From contig NC_066337.1 of NCBI RefSeq assembly GCF_022539315.1, forward strand, positions 4,739,930 through 4,803,929: a stretch of 64,000 nt of DNA, written 5' to 3'. Positions 26,401-38,400 of the stretch are shown piece by piece; position 1 is the stretch's first letter; each line of letters begins with the position of its first letter. The translations under genes were made by a program, and so were the position numbers. A model generated the notes under the pieces. That model was not told the DNA's origin. It made no database searches and saw only the letters and a program-made list of their open reading frames with translations. This stretch comes from Serinus canaria. Lineage: Eukaryota > Chordata > Aves > Passeriformes > Fringillidae.

Positions 26401-29400
26401 CCACCAGCCTGGGCACACCACAGCGTGTCTGTTCATGCATCAGGGACTCCTTGCAAGCCCTGGCGGTGCCCTGGGCTTCCTCAGCCTGCAAGAATTGGAT
26501 GCTCCAGGTCATGCCAGTGCACCCCACACCATGGAAAGAGGTAAAAGTCCCCAAAAGCAGAGTCAGAGCAGTGGGATCAGCCCCTCTCTGGAATCTGGGC
26601 TTTGCTGCCAGCCCCCATCCCCAGTGACTGTCCAGGTGTCATCGTGTAAACCACGAGATCATCCCAACATGTGCCTTTGCTCTGCCACCCCCCCAGCAGG
26701 GTCATCCAAGGTTCTTTTCCCTCTCCTGCAGCATCTGGAGCTGCTGCTGGCACTGCAGGGTGTCCTTGGCAAGGCAGGGAGCTGGGAAGCTGCTCGGGAA
26801 GCACCACTTACCTTAATTGGATGCTTGGTAACGAACTGTGCCACCCGCATGGGCTTGCGGTTGAAGGAGACCCAGAGCTGGACTGAGGGGGGTTGTGAGC
26901 TGCCGAGCAAACGCTGTGCAGAGCACAGGGACACGTTAGGAGGGGCTCTCACCCCAAAAAGTCACCCTTATCTCCACTGGGATCACCCAGTGCCTGGGAC
27001 TTCCCCCTCCCTGCATGTGGGCAAAGCGTGGCAGCTGCGTGATGCTGGGAGCAGTGATCCCCACTCAGGGTTTAAATTGCCACAAGCAGGGCTCAGCAAG
27101 GAGACAAACTGTCCTTTCTGGTCAGTCAGGTGGGGGTAAGGAGGCTGGGTTTAATTCCTCCTTTCTCCTCAGAGCACACTGACCTTTCCTTCCTATTTTT
27201 ACCAATGTGCGCAAAACGAAAGGCGCCGGCGCGAAGCCGAGAAAGTAAAAAAGCTGGGGGCAACCTATTTCATACAGGATGCCAACGGTGAGGACCTAAA
27301 CCCAGATCTAGGCTCCAAAAATAAGCGGCCTGGTTTTTGGTTTGTTTTTTTTTTTTTTTTCCCTCTTTCCCCATCCTCTGTATCACTAAGCAACCGTGCC
27401 TCCCACGGAAAGGAGCAGAAGTCAGAGCCCTGGGCGCCGCTGCCACCCAGCCTGGCCTTCCCCCAGCACCGCCCCTGCTGCAGCCAGGCTTGGAGGCAAG
27501 TGCCTCATCCAGAACTGGGGATGTGCCTCCCAAATGAGGGATCTGCAGCCAGCCTCCCTCTGTCTCGGTGTTTCCCAGCAGTGGGGTGGAACACGGGTGA
27601 TTTTATTGATGTTTAATCATTACAGCTGCAGGAGGAAGCAGCGCCTGCTGCCCGCTGGCCCCTGAGTGCTCCAGAAGCAGTAAAAGCTCCAAAGCACCCC
27701 CAAATGGTGCCCAAACCCTCCTCATGCTTTCAGGATGCTGTCCCTGAGCTCAGTGGCTTCTCTGCAGAGACACAAACCACTCCCAGTGTTTCACCCTACA
27801 CCAGCACCCAGCCCTCGATAAAATCTCCTGCAAACCACAGAGCAGGCACAGCGCCAAGGGGCTGGGCCCTGGGAGTTACAGGCTGTACTACCTGCAAGGG
27901 AGACTTCTGAGAAACTGAAATTGCTCTGCAAATGTTCCCTGCCTCTGTCAGACACCGCTGTGCCCGCTCAGGGGGCCGGGGGTGACACACCTGTCACTTA
28001 CTGCCCAGGAAACCCTCCCTGGTTCTGCCAGCAGTCACCCCTAAATAAAGGGTTCCTTCTTAAAGCACTCGGTGGCAGCTGCAGGGGAGAAATGCATCTG
28101 CTGAAAAGAAAGCTGCTCCTTGCATTCTAGAAGGATCAGGACTTTATCCCCCCGATGTTGTTTCTGATCTAGAAAGGCCTGGCCCTCAGAGGAAGCACAG
28201 ACACTTTCTTGCTTTCTTTCAGGTTTGTTCGAATTTGGCCAAGAACTGTAAAAAGCACAGAGAGGCTCTGGCTGCAGAGGGACCAAAAGATCACTTTTGC
28301 TCACCCACATCCTCTTTTCTTAGGCAAGCAGACTGAAAATGCAGCTTTCTTTCCAGGCTGGAGCACATTAGGCTGCTTGGAGCTGGTCCACGTTTGATGG
28401 TAATCTCCTCTGACAAGCGGCCTCCTTTAACCACCGAGCTGCCACATCCCCCTTCCCCTGCCACCCCCACCCCGACGTCCTTCCCAGCCATGCCGTGGTT
28501 TTTCCCAGGTCCCAGCCCTCTGCAGGCTGACCTACTTCTGCCCAGCCTGCCTGAGGCAGGGGTATGGAAACACCACTGGGAGAGTGGCACGGGCAGCCAC
28601 CACTGTGAACCCACAGGGGGTGGCAGCTGCTGGCAGGCTGGGTGACACCTCTGTGACAAGCCAGCGAGGTCTGAAGGCTGTGAGGTGCAGCAGAGAGCAG
28701 CACCACCCCTGGCAGATGCTCCTGCCCGCTGTGGTTCTGCGCCACATCCACCCTTGGCAGTGAATTCCTCACGTGTCACTCACCACAGACTTGGTTGCAA
28801 ACATGTATTTGTCCCTGAGCTGGAAATCTTCCACATCCTCCAGGATGATCTCCTTGTTCTCCCGGCTCTGGAAGAAGTCTGTGCTGCGGATGACGGTCGA
28901 GGCCCCCGAGGGCTCGTGCCGCTCGATGTACACCGTGCTGGGCTTGTCGTAGGGCTCAACCCCCCTGGGAGCACAGGGCACACGGTGGGACGGGACAAGA
29001 AGGGAACAGGAGCAGGGAGATGGGGTGGGGGGGATGGGAAACTCCCTTGGGTGCCAGTGTGGGTGGCTGTCGCTTGTCACCCTGCCCTGGCACATGCCCA
29101 CAGTGCAGGGTGAGGGGAGCAGGGCTGGAGCACACCCTGGGACCCAGATTCTTGATTTTCACAGGGCAGCAAACAGTGCAGGAGAGGAGCCTTCTTCTCC
29201 TGAAAGACAGGAGCTGGGTGCAATACCTACCAAGAAAAGGACTTCACGTGTTCCTGAATCATTATCCAGGTCTGGCCAAAGTCATCTGATTTCCAGAGCT
29301 GCAACAACAAAGGTGAGAGATGCCAGTAGGGCTGGGACACAAACAGACCCAATCCTTCAAGAGACCCCATGTGTCCATCCATGGCTACTCCCTTCACTTT

Positions 29401-32400
29401 TCACGTGGCAGCTCCTGGAGCAACAGCAACTTTTCTGTTAATAATAGATAACCCAAACAGCAAAAAAAACCAAACATTCTTTAGCCTTCTACCAGAAGGA
29501 TTTCCCACTGTTTCACCTCCAGTTTTTACTCAGTGTCTACTTGAAGGTGCTGTAATTATTTTCAATCTTTACCCAACAGCTCCAGAGAGGAAAAAAAAGA
29601 AAATTGTTTCTATTCAGGCAGCAATTTGTTATTTGGGACCCAAAGGCAAACCACAGGCCCACATGAAACACTGCAGAGGTCATCCTGCCTCAGCTGCCAG
29701 TGCTCTGTGGTGAGTTCTGACCACGGTGGTTGGGGTGATGGATGTGGTTGGGAGCAGCGTGGATGGAGGAGAACAGAAGGGAAATGAGACAGGCAGCCTG
29801 CAGGTGTTGTATCGTCACTCTCCAGAGGTGAGAACAGGACAGACCCTAGGGAAGGGAGTGACCTGGCAGATTTGGGCAGCTCTGCATGTGAGATCAGACT
29901 CCCTGAATGGCCACGTGGCCCTGCACGAGGCACGGTGGCTCTCAGCTCTGAGAGGCCACAGGAACATCCCAGCAGGGCAGGGCAGGGCAGGATGCTGGTT
30001 CCCCACCTGAGCAAAGCGCTCACCTGTTTTTTAGGGTGAGACCTGTCGAAGCCCAAGAGGAGGTTGGGGTTCCTGCTGTGCAGGAGGAGGTCTGCTGCTC
30101 TGAAGGGGATGGAGAAGCCTTGGATGGTGTTGCAGAAGTCGGTGGTGATCCAGAGGTACGGGGCAAAGGCATCCACAAAGATGTACTGGGAGTGGAGGGG
30201 CAGAGAGGGCAGAAGGTCAGAGCAGAGCTCAGGCTGGCAGCAATGATGTGCACATCCCAGGGGAGCCTTTGGGAGGGCAAACTTTGGGGGAGAAGAATTT
30301 TCCCCTCTCCCACCACACTCTGACCATCACCAAGGCACAAGAAGTGCCTGGCACATGCCACCTCTGCCCCAGGGACAGCCCAAGGGGTGTCCAGGCTCCC
30401 TGTGACAGCAGGGACAAAGGCCCAGCTGCCAGGTCCCCCTCACCCTCTTGTTGTCAGCCGGGCTGTGGTAGAACTGGGCGATGGCCACCTCGCTGCTGTT
30501 CCCCCCATCGAAGCTGAACCTCTCTGAAATCTTCTTAAAACTCTTCCCATAGTCATAGGACACATAAACCTGCAAAGGAGAAGCCCCACAATGAGAAGTA
30601 CAAAGTTCAGAGCTCCCTTCTGACAGATTTGGTGAAAACTCAGTGAACGACAAGGTGGGGAAAGATTTGAGATTGTCCCAACCGTGCCTTGAACCCACGG
30701 GGCAGCACAGAGGATATTTAATATTTTTGTGCCTCTGAACCCAAACTTGTGGCCTTTTTTGTGTGTCTCAGGACACAAGAGCAAGTCAGGCTGTGGCTGA
30801 GCAGCCCCCATCACCTTGCCTGGGCCAGGAGCAGAAGGTGCACCTGGAGAGGGCCGTGGTCTGTTACTTACATCGCTGTTTTTGGGACCCAGCAAGGACA
30901 GGCTGTCCCTGGCCAAGGCCACAATCACGTTGCTCTTCTCTCCTGCCCAGTGAACGACCATCTGATTGTGGGAATCGTTGAGGCTGACCTGCAAGGCCAA
31001 GGAGGAGAACACCCTGAGTCACAGCCTCACCCAGAGGGACAGCAAACATCCACTCATGCCACCCTTCCTTGGAAGTACCAGACTTTGGGAAAACTCATTC
31101 ACAGCAGCATCTCTCCTGAACACGCTGGCAGAATGTGCCTAAAAGGGTGAGTTTTCCCTTTATTCTTCCTCAGACAAACAGGATTCAGGGGATGATGAGA
31201 ATGAAAACTCAAACCAAGGACTGGGAGGTGTTTTCAAATCCAGGCTGATGAGACCACAGGGAGCAGAGGGCCAGGCACCAATCCCTTCTCTCTGGTGACC
31301 AGTGGCAGGACTCGAGGGACTGCCTCGAGCTGCTTCAGGGGAGGTTTAGCTGGATATCAGGGACAGGCTCTTCCCCCAGTGGGTGCTGGGGACTCCTCAG
31401 GGAATGGGCACAGCCCCAAGAGCTCTAGGAGTGTTTGGATATTGCTCCCAGGGATGCTCAGGCTGGGATTGTTGCGGTGTCTGTGCAGGGCACAGCTCCA
31501 GGAGCATTTGGACACTGCTCCCAGGGATGCTCAGGCTGGGATTGTTGGGGTGTCTGTGCAGGGCACAGCCCCAGGAGCCCCAGGATTGTTTGGATATTGC
31601 TCCCAGGGATGCTCCGGGTGGGATTGTTGGGGTGTCTGTGCAGGGCACAGCCCCAGGAGCTCCAGGAGCATTTGGACAGCACTCCCAGGGATGCTCTGGG
31701 TGGGATTGTTGGGGTGTCTGTGCAGGGCCAAGGGCTGGGTCCCTTCCAGCCCAGGATACTCGGTGATTCCCTGCTGGTTTCCAGCACACACAGGGGCCGT
31801 GCATGATCCCGTTATTCCCGTTATTCCTGTGAGCTGTATCTGCCAGCACAGCGCTGGTTTCTATGGGGAAGCTCTCGCAGCAGCAGCACAGGGGGAGCTG
31901 ACGGCGCAGGACAAACCCTGGTGGCTGTCACCAGCCAGCAGGGACAGCCGGGAGAGCCAGGCGTGCCGGGAGAGCAGCTCAGCCCGGCCGTGGATGCAGC
32001 AGAGGAGTGCGTGCCTGAGCCCTCGCACGCCACAGCTCAGCCCAGGGCTCTAACCCCGGAGCTGGGGCCTTGGGAAGCTGTAAAAATACTGGGATAAGCC
32101 CTTCTTAGGCCTGATACCCTGCAGCTCTCACTGACCCCGGGATCAGCGAGCAGCACTGCCTGGAGAAGGGGCTGCTTTAACCTCCAGCAAGCCAAACACT
32201 TGGAAAAACAAGGTCTTTATTCTGGAAGAGACGGGTGGGGAGAGGGGGGGAGAGCCAAGTAGAAGCCCTCAAATCCCTCTTATGCAATAGGCTCACAGGA
32301 GAGGAAAGAGAACTGACCCCAAGCCTGGCAGGGAGCATCTCCCAGCCAGAGCATCCCCCGAGGCAGGAGCATCCCCGGGGCTGGAGCATCCCTGGGGCCG

Positions 32401-35400
32401 GAGCATCCCCGGGGCCGGAGCATCCCTGGGGCCGGACCATCCCCCAGGGTTGGGCTATCCCCCGGGGGCTGGAGCATCCCTGGGGCCGGAGCATCCCCCA
32501 GGGTTGGACCATCTCCCCGGGGCCGGAGCATCCCTGGGGCCAGAAAATCCCCGGGGCCAGAGCATCCCCCAGGGTTGGAGCATCCCCCGGGCCCAAGCAT
32601 CCCTGGGGCCGGACCACCCTGGGGCCGGACCATTCCCCAGGGTTGGACCATCTCCCCGGGACCGGAGCATCCCCCAGGGGCCCGGGCAGGGACCCCCCCT
32701 CCGGGCAAACCCCGCCAGAGCTCCCGGCCAGGAACTCACTGCAGATTTAGGTCAGGCAGCAGCAGCAGCAGCTACAGAGCCAGGCAGCCGGAGCCCTGCG
32801 TGCCCGCCGGAAAAGAAAACAAAATAAAAATTAAAAGGAAGAGACGCTGTTTGAGGATGCAGGGAAACAGGCCGGAGGAGGAGGAGGAGTTGCTGCTGCT
32901 CACTGAGACAGCCGACAGACAGCCTGGGGTGTGGAACGGAACTCGGCCCTCCCTGTCCCCCTCCCCTGCTCTGGAAGCAGAATAACCCCGTTCACATCTC
33001 CCACATCTCCGTGGGTTATTTTGGGTGCAGCTTTTTTGGTGACCAGGAGCTGGGCACTGTTAGAAGACAGAGCTTGGCCCTTTAGATCCTCTCAGCCAAG
33101 AGGGGTTTGTTACTACCTCAGTGTCAATTTTAATAGTACTTCTCTGGGGTTTTTTGTTTTGCTTTGTTTTGTTTTTTCCACAAGAAATCTGACCCTTGGA
33201 GTTTCAAAAGCAGGAAAGCCAGAGGAGACTCCTATCTGCACCTTGATTTAACCTCAGCAGTAAACCTCCATCTCTTTTTATTCTGTAAGATAAAGCAGAC
33301 AGCAAGATCCCTTTTTTGGAGTGAAGAGAAACCCAAAAACCAGGCAGGGGCAACGTGTTTGTGTTCAGGGGAGCCAGCTGAGCTTCGTTAGCCCTTGAGG
33401 AGCAGGGTGAGCTCAGGCAGTCTGAGTTTGGCAGAGTCCCTATATAAAGGCAAACCAGAGGCAGGCAAGGTTTGGCTCCCTGGTGGGAGGGAGGAGTGCT
33501 CAGCAGGAAGGTTTGGAGCTCTTACTAGAGGGTGTAAAGCAGGAGAAGGCAACACAAGGATGCTGTAAGTCTCCCAGGAAGGGGTTGTGCAGCAGTGGCT
33601 CGGGTTTATGAGCCTCACACTTTTGTTTTTTGCTGCCTTGCAGCCTTTCAGAGCTCTGTGGGGACCCAAGTGGCTCAGGGGAGCACCAAACAGAACCCCA
33701 CAGGCAGCAGCTGATGTCCCATTAACCAGAATGGGTTTTGGGAATAGCTTTGGGATAAGGCTGCTGTTGGGGACCCTGCCCTGCTGCTGTGGCACTGCCA
33801 CAGTGTCCCCACCTCCCCTAGCAGGGCACAGCTGCCTGGGGAACTGGTGTAACCTCAGAACAGGCAGTGACTGGTGCCTAATGGAAACAGCATTTAGCAT
33901 AAATTCCACTTAATGGGGAAATGTTTTGGTCTTTGCCAAGTGATTAAGTGTATATGAAATATGCATGAAATTCTAATTTGCCCTCCTAATATGAAAGGTG
34001 CCAAATGAAGTCCAGGAGGAGAAAAGTGGAGCCAAGACATAGCAGAGGCTGTAATGGAGTCAGTGTTTCTAGCTTTGCTATGTGTGTGTTTCTTTGTTAA
34101 CAGCATCTTCCAAGGAATGGATGCCCTGCAGGAATGGGATGGGAAGAGGACAGCCCCTGGAGGTGCCATCTGAGAGCAGGTATGAGCTTCTGGGATGCAT
34201 TGGGGCCTGAGAGCTCCAGGCTGGGCTGGTAGAGGGAATGTCTGGGAGCTGAGGTGGAAGTGTTGCCGTGCTGAGCCTGGAGAAGTGATGGATGTCAGGA
34301 ATTGAGGACACCTGGATGAGTGCAGTGCTGGCTCCTTGAGTGCCCAGGGCTGGGAGAGGAGCCCTGTCCATGTTCTTTGGTACCTAAACTTCCAGCTTCC
34401 CTTCCTGTCTCACCCCTCTTAGTTGCTTGTGCCCAGATTTGGAGTTTGGAGAAGGATTTTGGTTGTGGAGGTGGCTCACTTCTGGCATGTGACAAGTGAA
34501 AGCTCCAGCATGGTGCAGGCTGGCCAGGGGAATGGGTGGCTGGCAGGGGCAGCTCTCAGGTGCTGCTCTCAAGCCCTTCCCTCTAAATCCCAGCCTTGGA
34601 GCCCCTGCTCTGTGTGGGAAGCCTGACTTCCCCATGCAGAACTCCCACCGCTGGCTGTGGTGAGCTGCCAGCAGGAATCTCATGTGCTGGCTGACTTGTA
34701 ACAGCAGTGACAAGTGACAGGACAGCATGAGGGGCTGCTCTAGGTGTCCAGCAGGCCTGGGAGCTGGCTGTGTGTGTCCCTGGGCTTGCTTTGGTGAGGA
34801 TCAATGCTCCAGCTCCAGGGCTGGCACTGCAGCTCGTGATTCCTCGGGAGGGGATGCACTGTGGCAGCTCAGGGCTGAGGCTCAGTGCTGTAAAACTGAG
34901 AGCAGAACAAAGATCCCTGGGGATCACCGGGGTGTTTTCCCATCCTCAAAGTGACCAACAAGGAAATGCAGTTCCCAGGGAATTTCTGGATAGTTCATGA
35001 GTTATTACTGCTGTGTGATAAGTGAGGCTGGCAGAGAGCAAGGGTCCTGAGCTGCTCTGAAACCATCCAAGCGTTGCCATCAGCTCCAGAGCTGCCAGAA
35101 CATGTGTGGAGAAGGGGAATGGGTGAGATATTTTGCTCCCAGTAGCTGGTGGGGCTGAAGAAGGGGTCAGAAGCAAAGCTGCTCAGATAGCACAGGGCAG
35201 AACAAGAGACGGTGCTCTGCCCGTGCTGCTCCTCACTCCAGCTCTCTGGAAGCTGCAGAGGACAAGTGCCAGGCCTTTGGTGCCCATTCCCCATCCTCCC
35301 CCTGGCAGGGCTGATGCAAGAGCCTGGCCCCGGAGTGCCAGGGGTGGCTCCTGCCCCCAGCACAGCCCCAGAGTGCCAGGGGTGGCTCCTGCCCCCAGCA

Positions 35401-38400
35401 CAGCCCCAGAGTGCCAGGGGTGGCTCCTGCCCCCAGCACAGCCCCGGAGTGCCAGGGGTGGCTCCTGCCCCCGGCCCCAGAGTGCCAGGGGTGGCTCCTG
35501 CCCCCGGCACAGCCCCAGAGTGCCAGGGGTGGCTCCTGCTCCCGGCACAGCCCCAGAGTGCCAGGGGTGGCTCCTGCCCCCGGCCCCAGAGTGCCAGGGG
35601 TGGCTCCTGCCCCCAGCCCCAGAGTGCCAGGGGTGGCTCCTGCTCCCATCCCCAGAGTGCCAGGGGTGGCTCCTGCTCCCATCCCCAGAGTGCCAGGGGT
35701 GGCTCCTGCCCCCAACCCCAGAGTGCCAGGGGTGGCTCCTGCCCCCATCCCCAGAGTGCCAGGGGTGGCTCCTGCTCCCATCCCCAGAGTGCCAGGGGTG
35801 ACTCCTGCTCCCATCCCCAGAGTGCCAGGGGTGGCTCCTGCCCCCGGCCCCAGGGGTGGCTCCTGCTCCCGGCCCCAGAGTGCCAGGGGTGGCTCCTGCC
35901 CCCGGCCCCAGAGTGCCAGGGGTGACTCCTGCTCCCATCCCCAGAGTGCCAGGGGTGGCTCCTGCCCCCGGCCCCAGGGGTGGCTCCTGCCCCCAGCACG
36001 GCCCCAGGGGTGGCTCCTGCCCCCGGCCCCAGAGTGCCAGGGGTGGCTCCTGCCCCCGGCCCCAGAGTGCCAGGGGTGACTCCTGCTCCCATCCCCAGAG
36101 TGCCAGGGGTGGCTCCTGCCCCCAGCACAGCCCCAGGGGTGGCTCCTGCCCCCAGCACGGCCCCAGGGGTGGCTCCTGCCCCCAGCACAGCCCCGGGGTG
36201 GCTCCTGCCCCCAGCACGGCCCCAGGGGTGGCTCCTGCCCCCAGCACAGCCCCCGGGGTGGGTCCCGCTCACTGCGTTCTCCCACTAAAACTCCATTACT
36301 GCACCTTCTGCTCCGCTCCCGAGCATCTGCTGCCAGCCCTGCCAGGAGAGCTGAAAATACAGCCTGTGCCTGCCGTGGAGCTGCTTGTGGCTTGGACTGA
36401 AAATGCCAGGGTCTGAAATCATTGATATGAAACACGGGTGACTCATTTCGGAGAGTGCCAGGCCCCGTGTTAATTTGGTTAATACTGAAATCATCTGCTT
36501 GCAGGGCTGTTTTCTCTCTGCCACCACCAAGAGAGCTCTCCCTGAGCTGTTGTTTCCAGGAGAATGGAAAAGGGAGGGGAGTAGGAAGATTGGGGTCAGG
36601 GCAGGAATCCAGAAACCCAGAAATAACCTAAATTGATAGAAGGGCAGGGATGTGATGGGGATGGAGAGATTCACTCCCCCATAAGGAAGGAAGGAGGCTG
36701 CAGAAGAGGTCCAAAGTGTTCCATGAGCTTGGCATTGCAGCTCTGGAAAGCTTGAGTGATGCCCCTGGGACACCACTGCACTCACAGGATCTGTGAGGAA
36801 TCTGCTGGAGGGGAAAAACAATGACTAAAACCACAAATACCTCTCTCAGCCATCATGGTGCCAGGAGCAGGAATTGTGTGGCTCCCAGGGATCAAGCTCT
36901 GGCACAAAGCAAATGCCAGGAGCAGAGAAACCTCCTCAGGGTGGCCAAGAAAGACCCAGCAATGGGGAGGAAGACCTGCTAACACAAAGGAGGAGGAGGA
37001 AAAGGACACAGCTGGGACATGTCACCAGCCAGGGCACCTCCAGAAGGTTAAAGTCTGATCTGGGGAGGCTCTGCCAGGCTGGCAAAGTAGGTCAAAATTA
37101 AGCACGGTTCAGTTGCGATGCGGCGTGAGTGATGTCTGCGCTCCCAGGGCTGCGTGGAGCTCGCCCTGCAGAGCAATCTCTGCCTCCCCTGGGAGCAGCA
37201 AGGCTCCCTGCCAGCTCTGCACGTTGGGGAGGAGATTATCTGAGGTCTCCATCAGCACAGAAGGGGGGGCAGGGTCAAGGTCAAGTGGTGGGCTGATAAG
37301 AGGTCAGGTCGTAGTGAATGGCCTGGAAATGATGAAAACTCCGTGGTTTTGCTCAAAGGCAGGATGGGTTATCATCAGGAAACAGGAAGGTTGGGAGCAA
37401 TGAAAGAGTTCCCCCCAGAAGGGGAAGAGAAAAATGATGTTAGGGCAGGCACTGACACTGGTTCAGGGGACAGGGAGGCAGAGGTGACAGCCACGAGCAG
37501 GCTGAGCACAGGGAGAGCTCAAGCCTTGCAGTGACAGCAGAGAGGGGAAGTGGCTGCCACAGGAGCCACCAGCACTCAGAGAAGATGTCCTTTGTCCTAC
37601 CATGCTCTAAGGCAAAGATTTCTTGTGAGCTGTGTGCTTTGGGGGTGGCTTTAGACACACCTTTTGCAAAGAAGGGGAAGGGACGCCTGCAGGTGAAGGT
37701 TAGGGATGTTTTAGCAGTGTGAACGCTCTCATAAATCCCCTCAGCACCAGCAGAGCCAATCTGGGCTCCTGCCCCAGCGTTTTTCCTCTCTGTGTGCCAC
37801 AGCCATGACACAACAGTCTCTCCACACCCCTCCCATGGTCACCCTTCAGCCCAGCACACACAGACAGCCCGAGGGGCTGCTGCTCTCTGCTGTGTTTGTG
37901 GCAGTCCCTGCAGTTCGGGGCTGGCTCACACCCAGCAGCCGGGATCAGTGTGGGATGGTGGGGAGGTTCTGTGGAAATGGCAAATCCTGGAGCCAGCCCC
38001 TGTTTATATAGGTTAGATATCAGGGAAAAGTTTTTATAGAAAGAGTGATAAAGTTCTGGAATGTTCTGCCTGGGGAGGTGGTGGAGTGCCCATCCCTGGG
38101 TGTGTTGAGCAAAGCCTGGATGTGGCACTGGGTGCCAGGGTTTGGGTGAGGGGTTGGGGCTGGGTTGCACTTGGTCTTGGAGGTCTCTTCCAACCTGGAG
38201 ATTCTGTGATTTCTGTGATTCTGTCTTTCCAGGTCTGAGCAGGGATGTGTAGGCAGGAGCACAAAGGTTGTGAGGGGACAGGAGGGTGGGTGGCAGGCCA
38301 GCCCCTGTGCTGGTGGCCAGCAGCTTGTGCCAGGAGCAGGAGGGCAGGGTGAGGTGCCAGGCTTGTGGAAGGGGTTCAGGCAGCCCTGCTGGCCTCAAGG

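Noticed and set aside
34995..36435. ORFs of 350-425 codons on the minus strand and 186-237 codons on the plus strand
   Set aside because: They are translations of the 33/39-bp minisatellite, open in many frames at once, with no homology, splice structure or start context.
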